A stretch of 64,000 nucleotides of DNA from Melitaea cinxia (GCF_905220565.1 NC_059414.1:10662001-10726000); one strand, 5' to 3'; positions 1 to 13,162 are shown, counted from the stretch's first letter. Notes: generated by a model from the sequence alone, not told the origin. Numbers and translations are program-made.

Positions 1-169
1 TAAAACTATATGATAAAAAACAAAAAGCCGCTAATGTGTCTGTTTCCGTGTCAACAATTGTTATGTTAATATTTATGTTTCGTATACAATTGACGAGAAT
101 TTGTAAATTATTACACCATCCAAAATATTAACCGCATTAGCACTATATAAAATACATATCGCACCTTCT

Positions 170-605
170 TTTCGCCGACGATATCGTCATAGTTGTAGAC
201 GTTGGATGAACTAGGCCAAATGCTGGGCGGCCTAAAACGAGTCCTCCCGATGAGTCGGTATAGGTATGAACTTGGCCAATACGAAAATTAAATAGTACGA
301 ATACGAAAGTTATGTTAAACAACTAATACAAAGACCGATACAGTATCTGTCGATGATACCCTTCTGGAAGTTGTTCGGGATTATGTCTACCTTTTTTTAC
401 TATACTGGGGAAATCCTTATGGATGCTCTCCTCCCGGGGTAGAGGGAGAGTTATGTCAGACTTTTACTGGCTAAAACCCCACAAGTCTTGGAGCAATGCT
501 TGTGTTAACATACGGAGGGGAGACGTGGACATTGACGAAGGTACTGGTCCACAAGCTTAAAGTCGCTCAAAGTGCAATGAAATGGGCTATGCTTGGGGTT
601 TTTGT
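170..605 (+). pseudogene. RTE-type LINE reverse-transcriptase relic, sense piece
   Basis: Around 172 the translation reads FADDIVIVVDV, the RT catalytic motif. Near 500-600 it reads LTYGGETWTLTKVLVHKLK and AMKWAMLGV, the C-terminal RTE signature. Stops and frameshifts separate the blocks. Confidence 0.7.
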
Positions 606-860
606 CCATACAGTCACCACTCCAGGACACGCTTGCTTCAGCGGCCATCAGTCCTGCGACACAGATGACCAGCCCACTGCCTGTTTAACTTGCTAATTCT
701 GTGGGCTATGTCGGTTACTTTCATTCTCTCGCGGATAATCTCATTTCTAATCCTATCTTTGAGAGAAACCCCAAGAATAGCCCGTTCTAGTGCACTTTTG
801 TGTTGAGCGATTTTAAGCTTGTGGACCAGTCTCTTCGTCAGCTCATATCTCTGTGTCTCT
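606..860 (-). pseudogene. RTE-type LINE reverse-transcriptase relic, inverted piece
   Basis: On the - strand it reads ELTKRLVHKLKIAQ, ERAILGVSLKDRIRNEIIRE and VTDIAHRISKLNRQWAGHL, then CRRTDGR. This is the next part of the RTE C-terminal region, joined head-on to the sense piece at about 605. Confidence 0.7.
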
Positions 861-1180
861 CTCCATACAACCAGAAAGGAATTCTGTATGAAATGACAAT
901 ACACATAAAAGTAGAAATTCCTCTTGCGTAACGCAATCATGTTACGGCGCCATACTTTTTTATAACTAATTCCACAAAACAAAAAAGTATGTGTCATCTC
1001 CGACAACTGATTACATACTCATTAAGAACGATTACCGTTATATTTAAAAATTAAAATTTATCAAATTTCAATAAACAATAGTTTAAAAATAATAATAATT
1101 TAAAATCGGAACATAAATTGATGCTTGCAATTCGTATTGGTACAGTAAATACTGGAATACTAACCTGGACTAGGACTATG

Positions 1181-1400
1181 GACTCGCCCGTTGGCGCAAT
1201 TTGTAATGGCCTGGTTCGATTCCCACCTGAGTCTTGGTGTAATATGTGTATTTATATATGTATCATTTCTATGTATATTTATCAAAAAAAAAATAGTTGT
1301 AACAGTCCCTGTAAACAAGCAATAAGTTGCTTAACATGGGAACTGATGACCGTGTGTGTACGTTATAAGATATTTATTTATTATTTTATACTTATATCTT
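1181..1400 (+). mobile_element. tRNA-headed SINE, family 1
   Basis: The head CCCGTTGGCGCAATTTG resembles a polymerase III A box and ctggttcgattccc a B box. The tail runs through gtaacagtccctgtaaac and a later gataccgtgtgtg-like part. It matches copies at 37908 and 47995. Confidence 0.7.
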
Positions 1401-1409
1401 AAGTAATAG

Positions 1410-4060
1410 CTGTAAACCTCACATTCAACATCACTGAGCGTCAGCGTCATTTGATACACACGATTTTACTCCTGACATATTTTTCATACTACGCATCTAA
1501 TACCGTTTCTTTGAGTAAATTCCAGTAAATCTCAAAGTCTTACAATAGCCAAGTCGGATAGGAAATGATTTATGATAACCGTTTCCAATGTTACCGTAAT
1601 CTTTGATAAGATAACGTTTTAAATTGCATTGTTGATATTGGACGGGATTGTGTAGGATCACTGGTCTGGAATGCACCGTGACGCCGAAGTTTGTTTTTAT
1701 AGTTTTATTGTTGTCTAAAGAAATGTTTTTTTTTTTTTGTTTTTTTTTTATTATTATTATTTATTTTAAACAGCAATATATGTACCACTAAGCATAGTTG
1801 ATAGTTAATTTATACAAAGATTTGAGTTAAGTCTTTGGCCAATTTCTACGTTTTTTTCTTAGAAAAGAATATTTTTTATTTAAACTGAGACTTATATAGT
1901 AGTTATACTTTCCAAATACGTTTAAAACCTTCATTTTATCCTCCTCAGTTCTTAGCCTTATGTTATGAACATTCAGAAGAATTATATACATAAAATACAT
2001 AATTATTACCACAAAATCAACAAACGTACAGTAAACTTAATTTATAACTGATTTTTAAGTAAGTATAAACTTTAAACTTGGAAAGTGATAATAATATTTT
2101 TTCTAAATATGTAATTTTCATGTGAGTTAAACAACTAACTATTATTAAATTATAAATAAACTGCAAACATAATTAATAGACTACACATAATTATACCATT
2201 AAATAATTATGATTCACGATAAATATATACAAACTTACTTCTAAACAGTTTTCGTTTCTATTAGTCATTTTAACTTCTTTTTTTGTTCTTTATTGTTAAA
2301 AATACAAATAAATATTACAGTTATAAATGAAAAAAATAGGATATTCAATTTTAACAAGGTTAACAGTTTTACTGCCACTGGAAAACAAATAATAAGATCC
2401 GTTAAAATCGTTATTTGTTTCCAATGACTATAAAAAAACTGTCTCGATTACATAGTAGTCAAAAGTAAAAAGAGATAATAGAGGTATTCAAAAAGTAGAT
2501 AAATTTGGTTCGAAATGACGCAAGCCTTTTATACAAAGATTCGTAATAAAAACATTCTTACTATATTATAAGACTCTAAATACAATTACATACTACTTAA
2601 AATGTAGTGTTTTCATAGACTATATATTACGAGTATGTACTTACAATATAGGATGTTTTAGAGTTCATTTTGTGCTTAAACAATATAGGATGTTTTAGAG
2701 TTCATTTTGTGCTTAACTCATAGTTAATATAAATGTGTAACAAATAAAATTATGTCCCAATGAACGTAAACTTATGTCTTAAAATCCCTAATTATATAAT
2801 AATATATGTCATTTTTACAAAACAAAATACAAATAAAACATAACCGATTAGTCTTATCGTTCAGGTAAACGATTCTCATAAATGACTACATTCTTTTACT
2901 ACATCTCAAGTAACCTAATATAAACCATATAATAAGAGCATTAAAGTTTCGAATTTGTTATCTGTATTTTTGCGCCAACGTGACTTAGGACAAGAAAAAT
3001 TTATTACTGGTCGATATAAAAATAAACAAAATTGAACCTTCTGTTAATAGCCTAAGGACTATTAAAATCTAATAGTCGTATTTTTGAAGAGGCAGGGGGT
3101 CGGTCTTTTTTGACAGGAACGAAAACAGATATGTCAAAAATATTTTTTGTCTGTACAGATTAGTTCAGACCTCAGGTACGCGATGTTGCGGCTTGAGTAG
3201 ACACAATTTAGTGACCATTTAATGTGTGAAGACCGTGTTAAAATTTATTTGTTCTGTGATTTAAAAATCGAATACTTTTATTTGTACTCTTCTTGATGAC
3301 AAGTAAGTTTTTATATATTTTTTTAAACTACTTTTTGATTTACAAAATACTTTATTTTTCTCTGTATCTTTAGTTCGTTTAAAAAAAAAAAATCATCCGA
3401 TTCAAAATAAAAACTTCATATTTATTCTGTTAATAATAAATAATTTTTTTGAATTCTCACATTGATATGTGAAATTCTACACCACAAGCACCGCTGTTCG
3501 GAATTATTTCCAAACGAGCATTTTCCGCTAAATTTTTCAAGGGCTTATAAAATTTGTTTACAAATAACATTAGTTAGTATTATGAATGCTTTAAAAATTT
3601 AATTTTAATTAATGTAAATTATTTTTTGCAGCATAAACAACAAAAAATAATAATTTTTTCGTTGTGGATATTCCGTTTTCTATATTTCCAAAGATAGTTT
3701 TTTTTTTTTTAATTCTTTCATTTTTTTTAGGGACTTTTGTCTACACAGACATGCCAGCCCCGTCATACCCCATCCTATATAGCCCCATCATATAAAGATA
3801 GTTAATTTAATCGTAATTCAATTTCATGAATTTTTATTATAACTTTGAAGTTACGAAATTTTAAGTTTTGGCGAATAGTCGCTCGTGTCTATGGCGTATG
3901 CAACGTCGCCAAAATATCGAGAGTTTCAAAATGAAAATCGTTGGTTGATGAATGATTGTTCATAGCGACCGTAAAAATATAAAAACTCATACTAAATTGT
4001 TGAGATATAATTGTGTTTGCATGCAAATGAAAATAAAATTAACTTCAATTATACCGACAA
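1410..4060. other. AT-rich, no gene seen
   Basis: Only homopolymer and AT-rich stretches plus the 37-bp tandem duplication at 2643-2716. No ORF has convincing composition or family resemblance. Confidence 0.5.
2643..2716. repeat. Tandem duplication of 37 bp
   Basis: Two head-to-tail copies of a unit starting acaatataggatgttttaga, at 2643 and 2680, essentially identical. This suggests a recent slippage or unequal exchange. Confidence 0.85.
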
Positions 4061-4069
4061 GTATTAATA

Positions 4070-4215
4070 TAGCGATCATTACTCATAGTAGGAAATATAT
4101 CCGCCAACCCGCATTGAAGCAGCGTGGTGGATTAACCTCTGATCCTTCTCCTACATGGGGAAAGAGGCCTATGCCCAGTAGTGGGATATTACAGGCTGAA
4201 GTGAATACCGACAAG
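4070..4215 (+). repeat. SINE family 2, 3' part only
   Basis: tatagcgatcattactcata through gaggcctatgcccagtagtg and ttacaggctgaa: a 5'-truncated copy. Similar truncated pieces: 19440-19620 (+), 21857-21945 (+), 24293-24332 (-), 25008-25052 (+), 45361-45462 (+), 54797-54851 (-) and 57703-57782 (-). Confidence 0.75.
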
Positions 4216-5846
4216 TAATACTAGGTCGACAAAAAATAGTCAAGGAAATACGCATTATTAGAAAAATGCTTTTTAGATCTCAATAAAATTTAAACCGCTA
4301 AACCGAGGTGCAATAAAGTTTTAATAAATAAAAATAACTAAAAACAGACTGTAAACCTATTAATGCTGGGCTTTAAGTGGACAAATAAGGACATTTTTGC
4401 TCCAATATTTTTAGATACACATTTCCCTACAATAAAAAAGAATTGTTATCAGTTCACAATAAAACCGAAATCCTCAACCATACATGCTTTAACAAGCATA
4501 ATTAGGGAAACTCATAAGTGCAAACATCTAAACCAAAAACAAATATTTGTAAAGATAAATGTATCCTTTCCAAATAGGAGCCTCATCACCATCATGCATC
4601 AATGTACTTATATGTCAAAATTTTGAAAGAAATGTAGCGTAGGAAGACAAAACTGCAGTGAATAGCTAGTATACTAAATAATACATCGTAAACAGTAAAC
4701 ATTAGTATCATCAAGTACCTATTATCTTCTACGTCAAAGGCCAGATACAAGGTATTATAGTACTCCAAGCAACTGTTACAATCGCTCAGTGTGTTACGAG
4801 GGATGTGGATCAGATGGGGCACAATGTTATCTTTGTATCACTCCCATATGTTCGGTAACCTTGACTGTTTTATATTAAACATGTGGGTAATAGTGTACCA
4901 CTTTTGTAAGATAGGCGTTGCTTGCGGTTTCAACTGCATTTGTTTCGGGCAAATATTCTGCCACTACTTTAATTTTTGCGTCAATGTCATGTAAGTGGAG
5001 GGGGATCCAGGCAAATCTTACTAAATCTCACCTTAGGGAGGGAGGAGTCTAAATTGATCGAAAAATAGCTCACGTAATTAATGGATGCCCCCTAATGGTG
5101 TATCTTTTGGTTGTTTCTGGTGAAAGAGGAATAAAATTAATCACATTAAAATGACTGAAAAAAATCTGGATAGGTACTGCGGGTAGTATTACAATCGTGT
5201 AATCGGGTAAAAAGAAATTTATTCTTTATTATATCAAAACTAATTTTTACATTTCTTTTCTTACAATACAATGACACGCGAAGATTGAAAAGGCTTTTTT
5301 TAATTCATATCAATCGATGTCTTTTTATTTTATATCGAATACAAGTAAGATTATACGGTTCAGTGGAATTTCTTTACGTTACATAAATCTGAATGATTTC
5401 TATTAAGTTTCCACGGTTACGCTTCGTCGAGCACACTCTCACTTTTTTACAAAGGGCATGTGAACAAGAAAAAGACGTTTATGAAATAAAGGAAAAACAG
5501 AAAGGTATTCTATCATTATTTATGGTACATCCGCTCTTGCGTAAGTTACTCTTTAGGAATATTTTTAATATGTACTTCCTAACCGTTAAGATTATATTTC
5601 AATTTTTTTTTGAAGAAAATCTTTTGTTAGAAAACTAAGTATACTCACATTAATATACTGATTTAAGTCTTTGCCAAACTTTAGCACAACTGTTGTGCCA
5701 TTTCAATAGAACTAAAGGCGTTAGAATTAGTAGGACGTAGACTTAGCACACAATCCTTCAATGATTTGATATTCAATAAATACAAATACATTTATTGATT
5801 TCATAAGAGGCGTTCTTCATATTTTCTACCAAAAAGTCTTCGCTTC

Positions 5847-6184
5847 AGCCTGTAATATCCAACTGTTGAGCATAGGCCTCTTTCCCCATGTAGGAGAAGG
5901 ATCAGAGCTTAATCCACACGCTGCTCCAATGCGGGTTGGCGGATATATTCCCTACTATGAGCAACGATCGCTATCAGGTGTACATGATAACAACCGGGAC
6001 CGATGGCTTAACGTGCTCTCCGAGGCACGGTGGGGAGAACCACAAAGACTGCACAAACACCCAGACCATGGCAAACACCTGTATGGCCAATACAAATGTA
6101 TGTCATGTGCGGGGATCGAACCCGCAACCGCCAGCGCAACTGGCACAATCCATAGCTGTGACCGCTGCGCCAACGCGCGCCTAC
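5847..6184 (-). mobile_element. tRNA-headed SINE, family 2, long copy
   Basis: On the - strand it begins gcgcgcgttggcgcagcggt (A box) and has gcgggttcgatccccgcac (B box). The body has gcctcggagagcacgttaag, and the 3' end has the common gaggcctatgc...ttacaggctgaa block. The ORFs here are by-products of the repeat. Confidence 0.8.
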
Positions 6185-6884
6185 CAAATTTTTTTCTTTT
6201 ACCAATAAGTATTAACTTAAATTTAAAAGTAATACAAATCTTAAAATCCTGTCGAGGTTGTAATCTCAACTGCATTAATTAATCTTCTACGTGTCTTCTC
6301 CATTCTCCGTAACATTGGCGAAATTATCTGTAATATTTTGGCCACTAAACCAAAATGCCATTAAACCAAATGATTTATGAAATGAGTAACGTAAATCTAA
6401 TATCATTATAAAAATAGAAATAAACGAAAGTAACTATTCTAAAATCATTTTACTCAAGCAGAAAAAAAGAATCAAGTCTATTTATGAAACGTATTCCAAC
6501 GACATTCAATCCAATAAAATTTCTTTCAATCAGTACAGTCAAATCAAACGTTAATAAAAAATGTTCAATAATCGCCCTACATACTCCTTATTTCTATGAT
6601 AATAAAGTTCAATTTCTCTTAAATGTTTTCTTAAACGTTGACAGAGCATCAATTAACAGTACACAAAGGGCGCTGGTCACTCGTCCGTGTATTCGATTAA
6701 CTGTCGTAAATGAATCTATGTTCAATGAATTCCATTTTTCTGCAGTCGACTGTGAACATAAGCCATAATAGATTTGTAACTTTCTTTGCTATATAGCCAA
6801 CTCATTTCATTCATATAAGAAAACTAGAGGAATTTAACAAAAAAAAAATTTAAAATAAAAGTAGCCTAAGTTACTCCTTATTAC

Positions 6885-7010
6885 ATCAGCTATCTGCCAG
6901 CGAAAGTCGCGTCAAAATGGGACCAGCCCACCCAGTTTCAGAGATTAGCCGAACAAACAGACAGACAGACAAAATTAATAAAAATGTTATTTTCGTATAT
7001 GTATACATGC
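6885..7010 (+). repeat. Repeat fragment with (ACAG)n
   Basis: atcagctatctgccagcgaa, atgggaccagcccacccagt and aacaaacagacagacagaca resemble the inner part of the Helitron-like family seen at 26995-27192, though the ends are not recognisable. Confidence 0.4.
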
Positions 7011-8400
7011 ATTTAGCAAAAAGTGGTTATATTCATATTACAAACAGACACTCCAATTTTATATTATATTTGTATATATAATTATTGAATAAAAATAATA
7101 TAAAAAGTTGGTTAGTACTAGGAACAAGTTTAGGTCAACCTATTTTAGATTAGGATACACTGTGACAAAAAAATATAGTTTATATTTTATATGTATGTAC
7201 TTACAAGTTTCGTTGGTTTTGAAATAAGGCAAACCTCTGAAACTGTTCATGAAACTTTTTCCGAAAAAAACATTTTTACTAACCAAAGCTTGATGATAAG
7301 CATACTACAAATATAATGATCAAGACTAATCAGTTAATTGTGTTATATGCCTTAAGAGACTTTCTAATCTATTTTAATTTTCTCTTGTACTTTAATTCAA
7401 TAATCCGAAAACACGCCAATGGTGTTCTTTTAATAAAACATCAAAACAAAAGCGTTATTTAATTCCCTCTAGTTTCCGACAAAATATTCGAGTGTCGAAG
7501 TAGCGAATAATGTAACTAAATACAAAAAGGGAAATTTCCCTCAAGTCCTTGGCTTCAAAAGGCCTTTCAAATAACGAAGATCGAATAAATGCCTCGTAAA
7601 AAGTTCATCCTTATTTGATTTCTATAAGCAGTCGCCTTTTATGTTGGAATAGATTATTGTGTCTTTTAAAAACATTCTCAATATCATTGTGATAATACAG
7701 TATTGTAAGATTTTGTATTTATCTATGTAATACTTATGAGAGCAACATTATATTTTTGGGTGTATAAATCTAGTCACAACCATTACCGTATTTTTACATA
7801 AATCCTCTTTTCGATATTTAAAGTATAGTTAGGAAATTCAGTTGCATTATTTTTATGAGGTAGGATATAGCAAACTATATATTGTTCCAAAATGTAGAGT
7901 ACTCCGAATCAGAACGTGCTTCACAGACCTAATGCTGAAGATAAAACACGAGACAAACAAATAATACTGCTGTCAAATAGTTTTGTGTTCGTTTGAGTAA
8001 GGTAGCCAAAGTTCCTGGGTCTGTATAGCGTTGATAATGGGAATAGGGTCAACAATGCGTTTGTAGTTCTGCAAACGGTCATAGGCTACGACAACCCTTA
8101 CCATCGGGTAGGACATACGCTCGTTTCCCGCCATAATGATACGAACAAAAACATGAATACCAGAAAAACGCTAAATATAACATTTACAGCAGTGTCAGCA
8201 AATCTATCTAGCGAAAGAAGTCGTAGAGGTATGTAAAAGTATCATATTTATTCGAATACATGCTAGATGTAGCTCAAAAAACATTCTCAAGGTCTACGAA
8301 ACCTAAACACAAAGAAAAACCAAACAAATCAAACCAAATCAACCGAACATCGAGGCTTATCTGTCCAGTCAGTACGTATACCTATAAACATACAAAATAA

Positions 8401-8594
8401 ATGCCGTAACATTTGCATGATATGAAGCGCGAGTTCAGAGTTTAGGATGAAAGCGAGTCCAGTGGAGCGTGCTTGAACAGGCCACTGCGCGCAAACTAAT
8501 TTTAACCAGCTACAACGATGGACATTATGAATTCAACGATTAACAATGGATGTGTTAATTTATCAGCTGTTAAAGACTCTGAACCGATTTTATT
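8401..8594 (+). promoter_or_regulatory. Possible promoter / first-exon-like stretch
   Basis: A less AT-rich patch (gtccagtggagcgtgcttga, ggccactgcgcgcaaact) precedes ATG at 8518-8520. A 25-codon frame (MDIMNSTINNGCVNLSAVKD...) ends at a GTGAGA donor after 8594. It could be a 5' exon of the DLC-family gene. However, its phase does not fit the first visible exon and no bridging SAM exon was found. Confidence 0.25.
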
Positions 8595-8794
8595 GTGAGA
8601 TAGACTTGACTAAAACAAAATTAGAAAACGTGTAGCATGTTTCATGTTCATAAAGAATTCAATAATTTCAAGATTTATAAAGAAGGGACAGATAAAGTTT
8701 CTCTAAAATAGGTAAAACAGGCTCAAAAGATACTTGCGACAAGTGTAATTCTATTTATTTTGAAAACTGAATACATACTAAATACGTACATTAC

Positions 8795-9060
8795 TCAATA
8801 AAATAATCCGGTAACAACGTCAAAAATAAAGGTTGTTTGATTTATAAGGTAGCAACAAGCTTTTTGCCCGCCTGACGGTAAGCGCATAGCAAACCTATTG
8901 ACGCCTGCGATACAGCGGCTAATTGCCGACCCTACCACCGAGGCGGGCCCTGGGGAGCGGTCCCAGAAGCTCTGACCTGTTATTGACCACCAGAACGCAA
9001 CACTACTTGAGAGCATCATTATTTTGCTGTGATCTTCTGAAAGACTGAGGCATTTCCGCA
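8795..9060 (-). repeat. Interspersed repeat, same family as 42335-42760
   Basis: agcaacaagctttttgcccg, cctgacggtaagcgcatagc and gtgatcttctgaaagactga match the family in reverse. The 74-residue frame here is not a gene. Confidence 0.7.
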
Positions 9061-9114
9061 GTCTAAATTTTGCTATTGATATTTCCTGCTTCCCTCTATT
9101 TAAATATATTTCTA

Positions 9115-9400
9115 TTTTTTTTTATATCACTAAGTCGGCAAACAAGCGTACGGCTCACCTGATGGTAAGAGATTATCGTAGCTTATAGACGCCTGCAACA
9201 CCAGTAGCATCGCAGGCGCGTTGCCGGCCCAATCCCCCTCCCTCCTCCAGGAGCCCTGGTCACCTTACTCACCAACAGGAATACAATACTGCTTGAAAAC
9301 AGTATTATTTAGCTGTGATCTTCTGTAAGGTCGAGGTACTACCCCAGTCGGGCTTCTCCAGATTTTGAGCAGGAAATTACTGCTGTGCCCTACCTCAGCT
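9115..9400 (-). repeat. Interspersed repeat, same family as 42335-42760
   Basis: ctaagtcggcaaacaagcgt, gctcacctgatggtaagaga and gtgatcttctgtaaggtcga: the best preserved reverse copy, 55 bp from the one at 8795-9060. Confidence 0.78.
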
Positions 9401-10063
9401 ATGCGTAAAAAATGTAATATAAGGAATATTTAAATACCCAAGCCATAATATTTCACATAATATCACAAAATGCATTTACATTTTTATTTGCGTTGCGTGG
9501 AAATATTTTTAATTCCAAGAAAGAAAAACCATTTCCAATATATTTATTCAAGTGCATACTTTGAACGATTTTATTCGTGCTTCGCGAAAAGGTGGAATAT
9601 TTTGAGAAATCTATAAATACGTTGTGTTCACACATACCGATGATTCATTAAATTTTATCAAACACACTTCAAATTGCTTTATATTAATAATGTAAAATGA
9701 TTTTAAAGGACCTTAAAAAAAAGAGGAATTTCGAAATTCAATTGTATTTTTTAAGTGTGTTACTTCGGAATTTTTAATTTTGTGAGCCGAAGTTAATTTT
9801 TTTTTCTTTTCGTTCAAAGTCTGGTTCTTGTCATGTGTTCTCATTTAAGATTGATCGAGATCTAACGAGTGGTTTTTGAGTTATTCTTAATAATGCGTAT
9901 TTGAAGTCGCTATTGTTATTCAATATTTCCGTAACTGAATCTTTGGCCTTAGTCCGTCTATTGCAGACGATTTAGACAGTGTCAGACAGACATTGTGTCG
10001 CCTAGGACACTCTTCAGGAAAACGCAGAGTTGCGTAACTGAATATCGCGATATTTATTTAATA

Positions 10064-10214
10064 CTAGCTACCCAGATAGACTTCGTTCTGTCAAAGTAAA
10101 AATTATATATTTTTTTTGTATTAAAACCTTCCGTGGATCTTAAAGAGCATACAAAAAACTAAATTTCCATTCTCGAGTTATGCGCTAGGCAACATTCATT
10201 TTTATTTATATAGA
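10064..10214 (-). mobile_element. Short Helitron-like element
   Basis: On the - strand it starts TCTATATAAATAAAAATGAA after A, contains ataactcgagaatgg, and ends gggtagCTAG before T. A/T-flanked TC...CTAG ends are the Helitron hallmark. No ORF. Confidence 0.7.
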
Positions 10215-11029
10215 TTTTATTGTATAATAAAATAAAGTTCCTTTACAGAAACGTGTTCCATACTTTGTTATGTACTTCAAGCTATAAAATAGTCTCATAG
10301 TTAAACTTAAAATCGTGGTTTTCTCGGAAAGAACTGGAATGGGAAATTTATTTAAGCATAAAATAAAATTTATATAATTTCAATAGTCCCTATCTCATCC
10401 CTATCTTTAACACTTTCTTCTCTCTCTTTTCTAAATTTTAATTTCACACTTAACTACAAAAAAAAATGTTATTCTATGACAGAACAGTCTTATGAAATAC
10501 CATGATTGAATAATAAACACAGAAATCCTATTGATACATATTTTTATTTACATTTCTCATTTCTTGTAAACTAAGTGCGAAGGAAAAGAAAATGGAGATT
10601 ATTCGGTGCAATCGAGATTCCGATCTCAATTAAATTTTAGACACATTTCAAACAGTTTGGATTTTTGAAATTCATTATTAATTCTGAGTGTTATTGTTAA
10701 CACAAACACACATTTATTTTTACAATCAAGTCAGCCATTTCTCATCACTAAGACTAATCAATTCCATTCACATGTCATATCTATTTAAACTAAGTCATTG
10801 GCATCATCCCCATAACAACCTGTTGCACGGAAGCGTTTCCTCTCCCTCGCGTGACATCGGTCGGAGACAGCGCGGCGTGACAGCCGACCCAGTTTAAAAC
10901 GAGCTAAATATAGAAAATGGTTTGTTCAAATTGAATGAATTCATTTTAAAATGTACAATTATATTGTTGACATTTTTGAGGTTATAGGAAATATTTTTTG
11001 TGTTAACTCACAACTTTCTGCATATGTTA

Positions 11030-11152
11030 TCTATATATATATAAATTTCGTATCACGATGTATGTTAGCGATAAACTCCGAAACTATACTGAACCAATTT
11101 TTTTTTTGGACCCAAAAAAATTTCCGGGCAGGACGTCTGCCGGGTCCGTTAG
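11030..11152 (+). mobile_element. Short Helitron-like element, GTTAG-end family
   Basis: Starts TCTATATATATATAAATTTC after A and ends ctgccgggtccgTTAG before T. There is a possible hairpin gcaggacgtctgc just before the end. Confidence 0.6.
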
Positions 11153-12165
11153 TTTAATATAAATAAAAATTAATGTCTTGATATATGTACGAGTGTAAGT
11201 TCTTACTGCGCCAAATTGGGCTATTTTTTATATAAATACTTTTCCTTTATGAGAAAATTAAAAAAATAAAAATGACACGGTGGATTTCGTACCGCCTTAT
11301 ACCTCTTTTGTGAATCTATCGATTTTTTTAAATTCTTCTTGTATTCAAACCTTACCTTAGTACCGAGCACAAAGTAAAAGAATTTTCCAATGTATGCAGC
11401 CGTTCGGAAAACATATTTATTTATATACAATTTGGAAATGTTGATGTTGACCTAGAATTCTGCGCCTAATATGAATAAGCGCCTAATGTCACGAGTATTG
11501 GCTTGATTAAATTATCACGATTAGTTGTGACTACGGGTACGTGATATATCATTTATAGCTTTAATTAATAGCTTTATACCTTATAGGTTTACCGTTATAA
11601 TAGATTTAATTACTTATAATAGACAAAAAATGTATTTGTTCTAAAAAAATAACTTAAAAAAATAACTTCAACTTCACAGTCACTCACTCACAGCAGCCTT
11701 TCGCAGTCCACTACTTGACGTAGGCCTCCACAAGTTCACCGCATTTTTGGCGTGAACTCATGTGTTTTGCCCATAGTCACCACGCTGGGCAGGCGGGTTG
11801 GTGACCGCATAGCTTCACTTACCAACTTCAACTTAACCAACTTAAATTATGAGTAAACACAATACACAATATTAGGGCTAATAAACATTTTTTTTAAATA
11901 GCTCAAAAAGTACTTACATATTAGATCGCGTTAAAATTGAAATGGGGCTACACAATAAGCACTTGAATAGCTTTTGAATAGTAAAAGAATCATCAAAACA
12001 CACATAAAAAATAGAGTCAAATTGCGAACCTTCTCTTATTTTGAAATCGGTAAAAAAACCACCAGAAATTAATTTTCATTTATGAAAATTTAAGTATGAA
12101 AGCAATAACACTGGACTTCGTGGAAACCTCTTGACTTAGGGAACTCACAATACATTGTGAATATA

Positions 12166-12494
12166 CTAGGGTTGGCAATTTCAGATTTTACTTTAAAGAT
12201 TCGTGAAGAAAACATGAGACTCAGATCATAACATGCAGACCATCTCCAAATTTATCTCAAGTAAAAGTCAATCCATTATCATCTCCAAATTTATCTCAAG
12301 TAAACTTAAAATTATAGAAATCGTCCATAAATAGAATCAAATGAATATACAAGCTACTTTTAGATACATCTACAATTATATCAAGTAAAACTTAAAATGA
12401 TAGAAACCATAAACAATGCAGAACCTAATATTTAAAAGACTGTTGCACAAGTTTTCTGATTTTATAGTGTTTTCGAACGTATTGCCAACCCTAG
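12166..12494. mobile_element. MITE with 14-bp inverted ends
   Basis: CTAGGGTTGGCAAT at 12166-12179 is perfectly inverted at 12481-12494. The 329-bp interior has no ORF and holds an internal direct repeat of catctccaaatttatctcaa, about 39 bp apart (12241 and 12280). No clear target duplication is visible. Confidence 0.65.
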
Positions 12495-13162
12495 TCAAAT
12501 CCTCTTATCTCACATGCATGAAATTGAAATTAGATTAAGAACAGCTAGATTGGTATTTAGGAGTAAGGGGTTATTCTGTTCTAAATTTGTTCCTTGTTGA
12601 ACATTCTGATAGTGAAACATTGCATCTCCGTTTACAATTGTTGGAAATCCTATAATTTCTATATCAACCCTATTCTGAAACAATATTATTTTTAAAGACT
12701 AATTGGAGTAAAATGTATTTATATTTTTTATTGTTTAATGGTTATTTATTATAAAATGTTGAGATTAAATAAGTTACTATTATTTTTGTTGATTGATTAA
12801 TTCCACCTGAAACTAATACTGCTAGGCATAGACATCTTCCTTTCACCAATGCACTATAATTTGACATTTATTGAACGGTTTATCTACTCTAAATAAATAT
12901 TATCTACACTAATGTTGTAACATTCTACTTAAGTTTCCAATACTTGACTTATAATTACTACTGTTATAGCGCAGACAACAAAACACTCAATTTAAGCAAT
13001 TTCACATGATGGTATAATATCCACATCGATATCGTAAAATCTCATTATAACATCGCGCGCATGTGCGCAGCTGCGCTCTCATTGGTTAGATTTTAATGGC
13101 GGCAAAATCACTGTGACAATACACGTACGCGTGAATTTAATTTAATAAATTAAAAGTTAAAA

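Larger units (their letters stand above)
4220..7965. other. Repeats and AT-rich sequence, no recognisable gene
   Basis: Holds the SINE at 5847-6184 and the fragment at 6885-7010. Open frames at 4363-4626, 5393-5638 and 6484-6768 have no recognisable domain, start context or splice partners. Confidence 0.5.

Noticed and set aside
5393..5638. 81-residue frame with a charged helix-like part (ACEQEKDVYEIKEKQKG)
   Set aside because: It looked like a possible exon with a GTATTC donor after 5504, but has no recognisable family, no acceptor and no fit to the missing SAM exon.
5866..6282. 138-residue frame and three overlapping frames
   Set aside because: They lie in a reverse-oriented SINE; frames open by chance in a GC-richer repeat.
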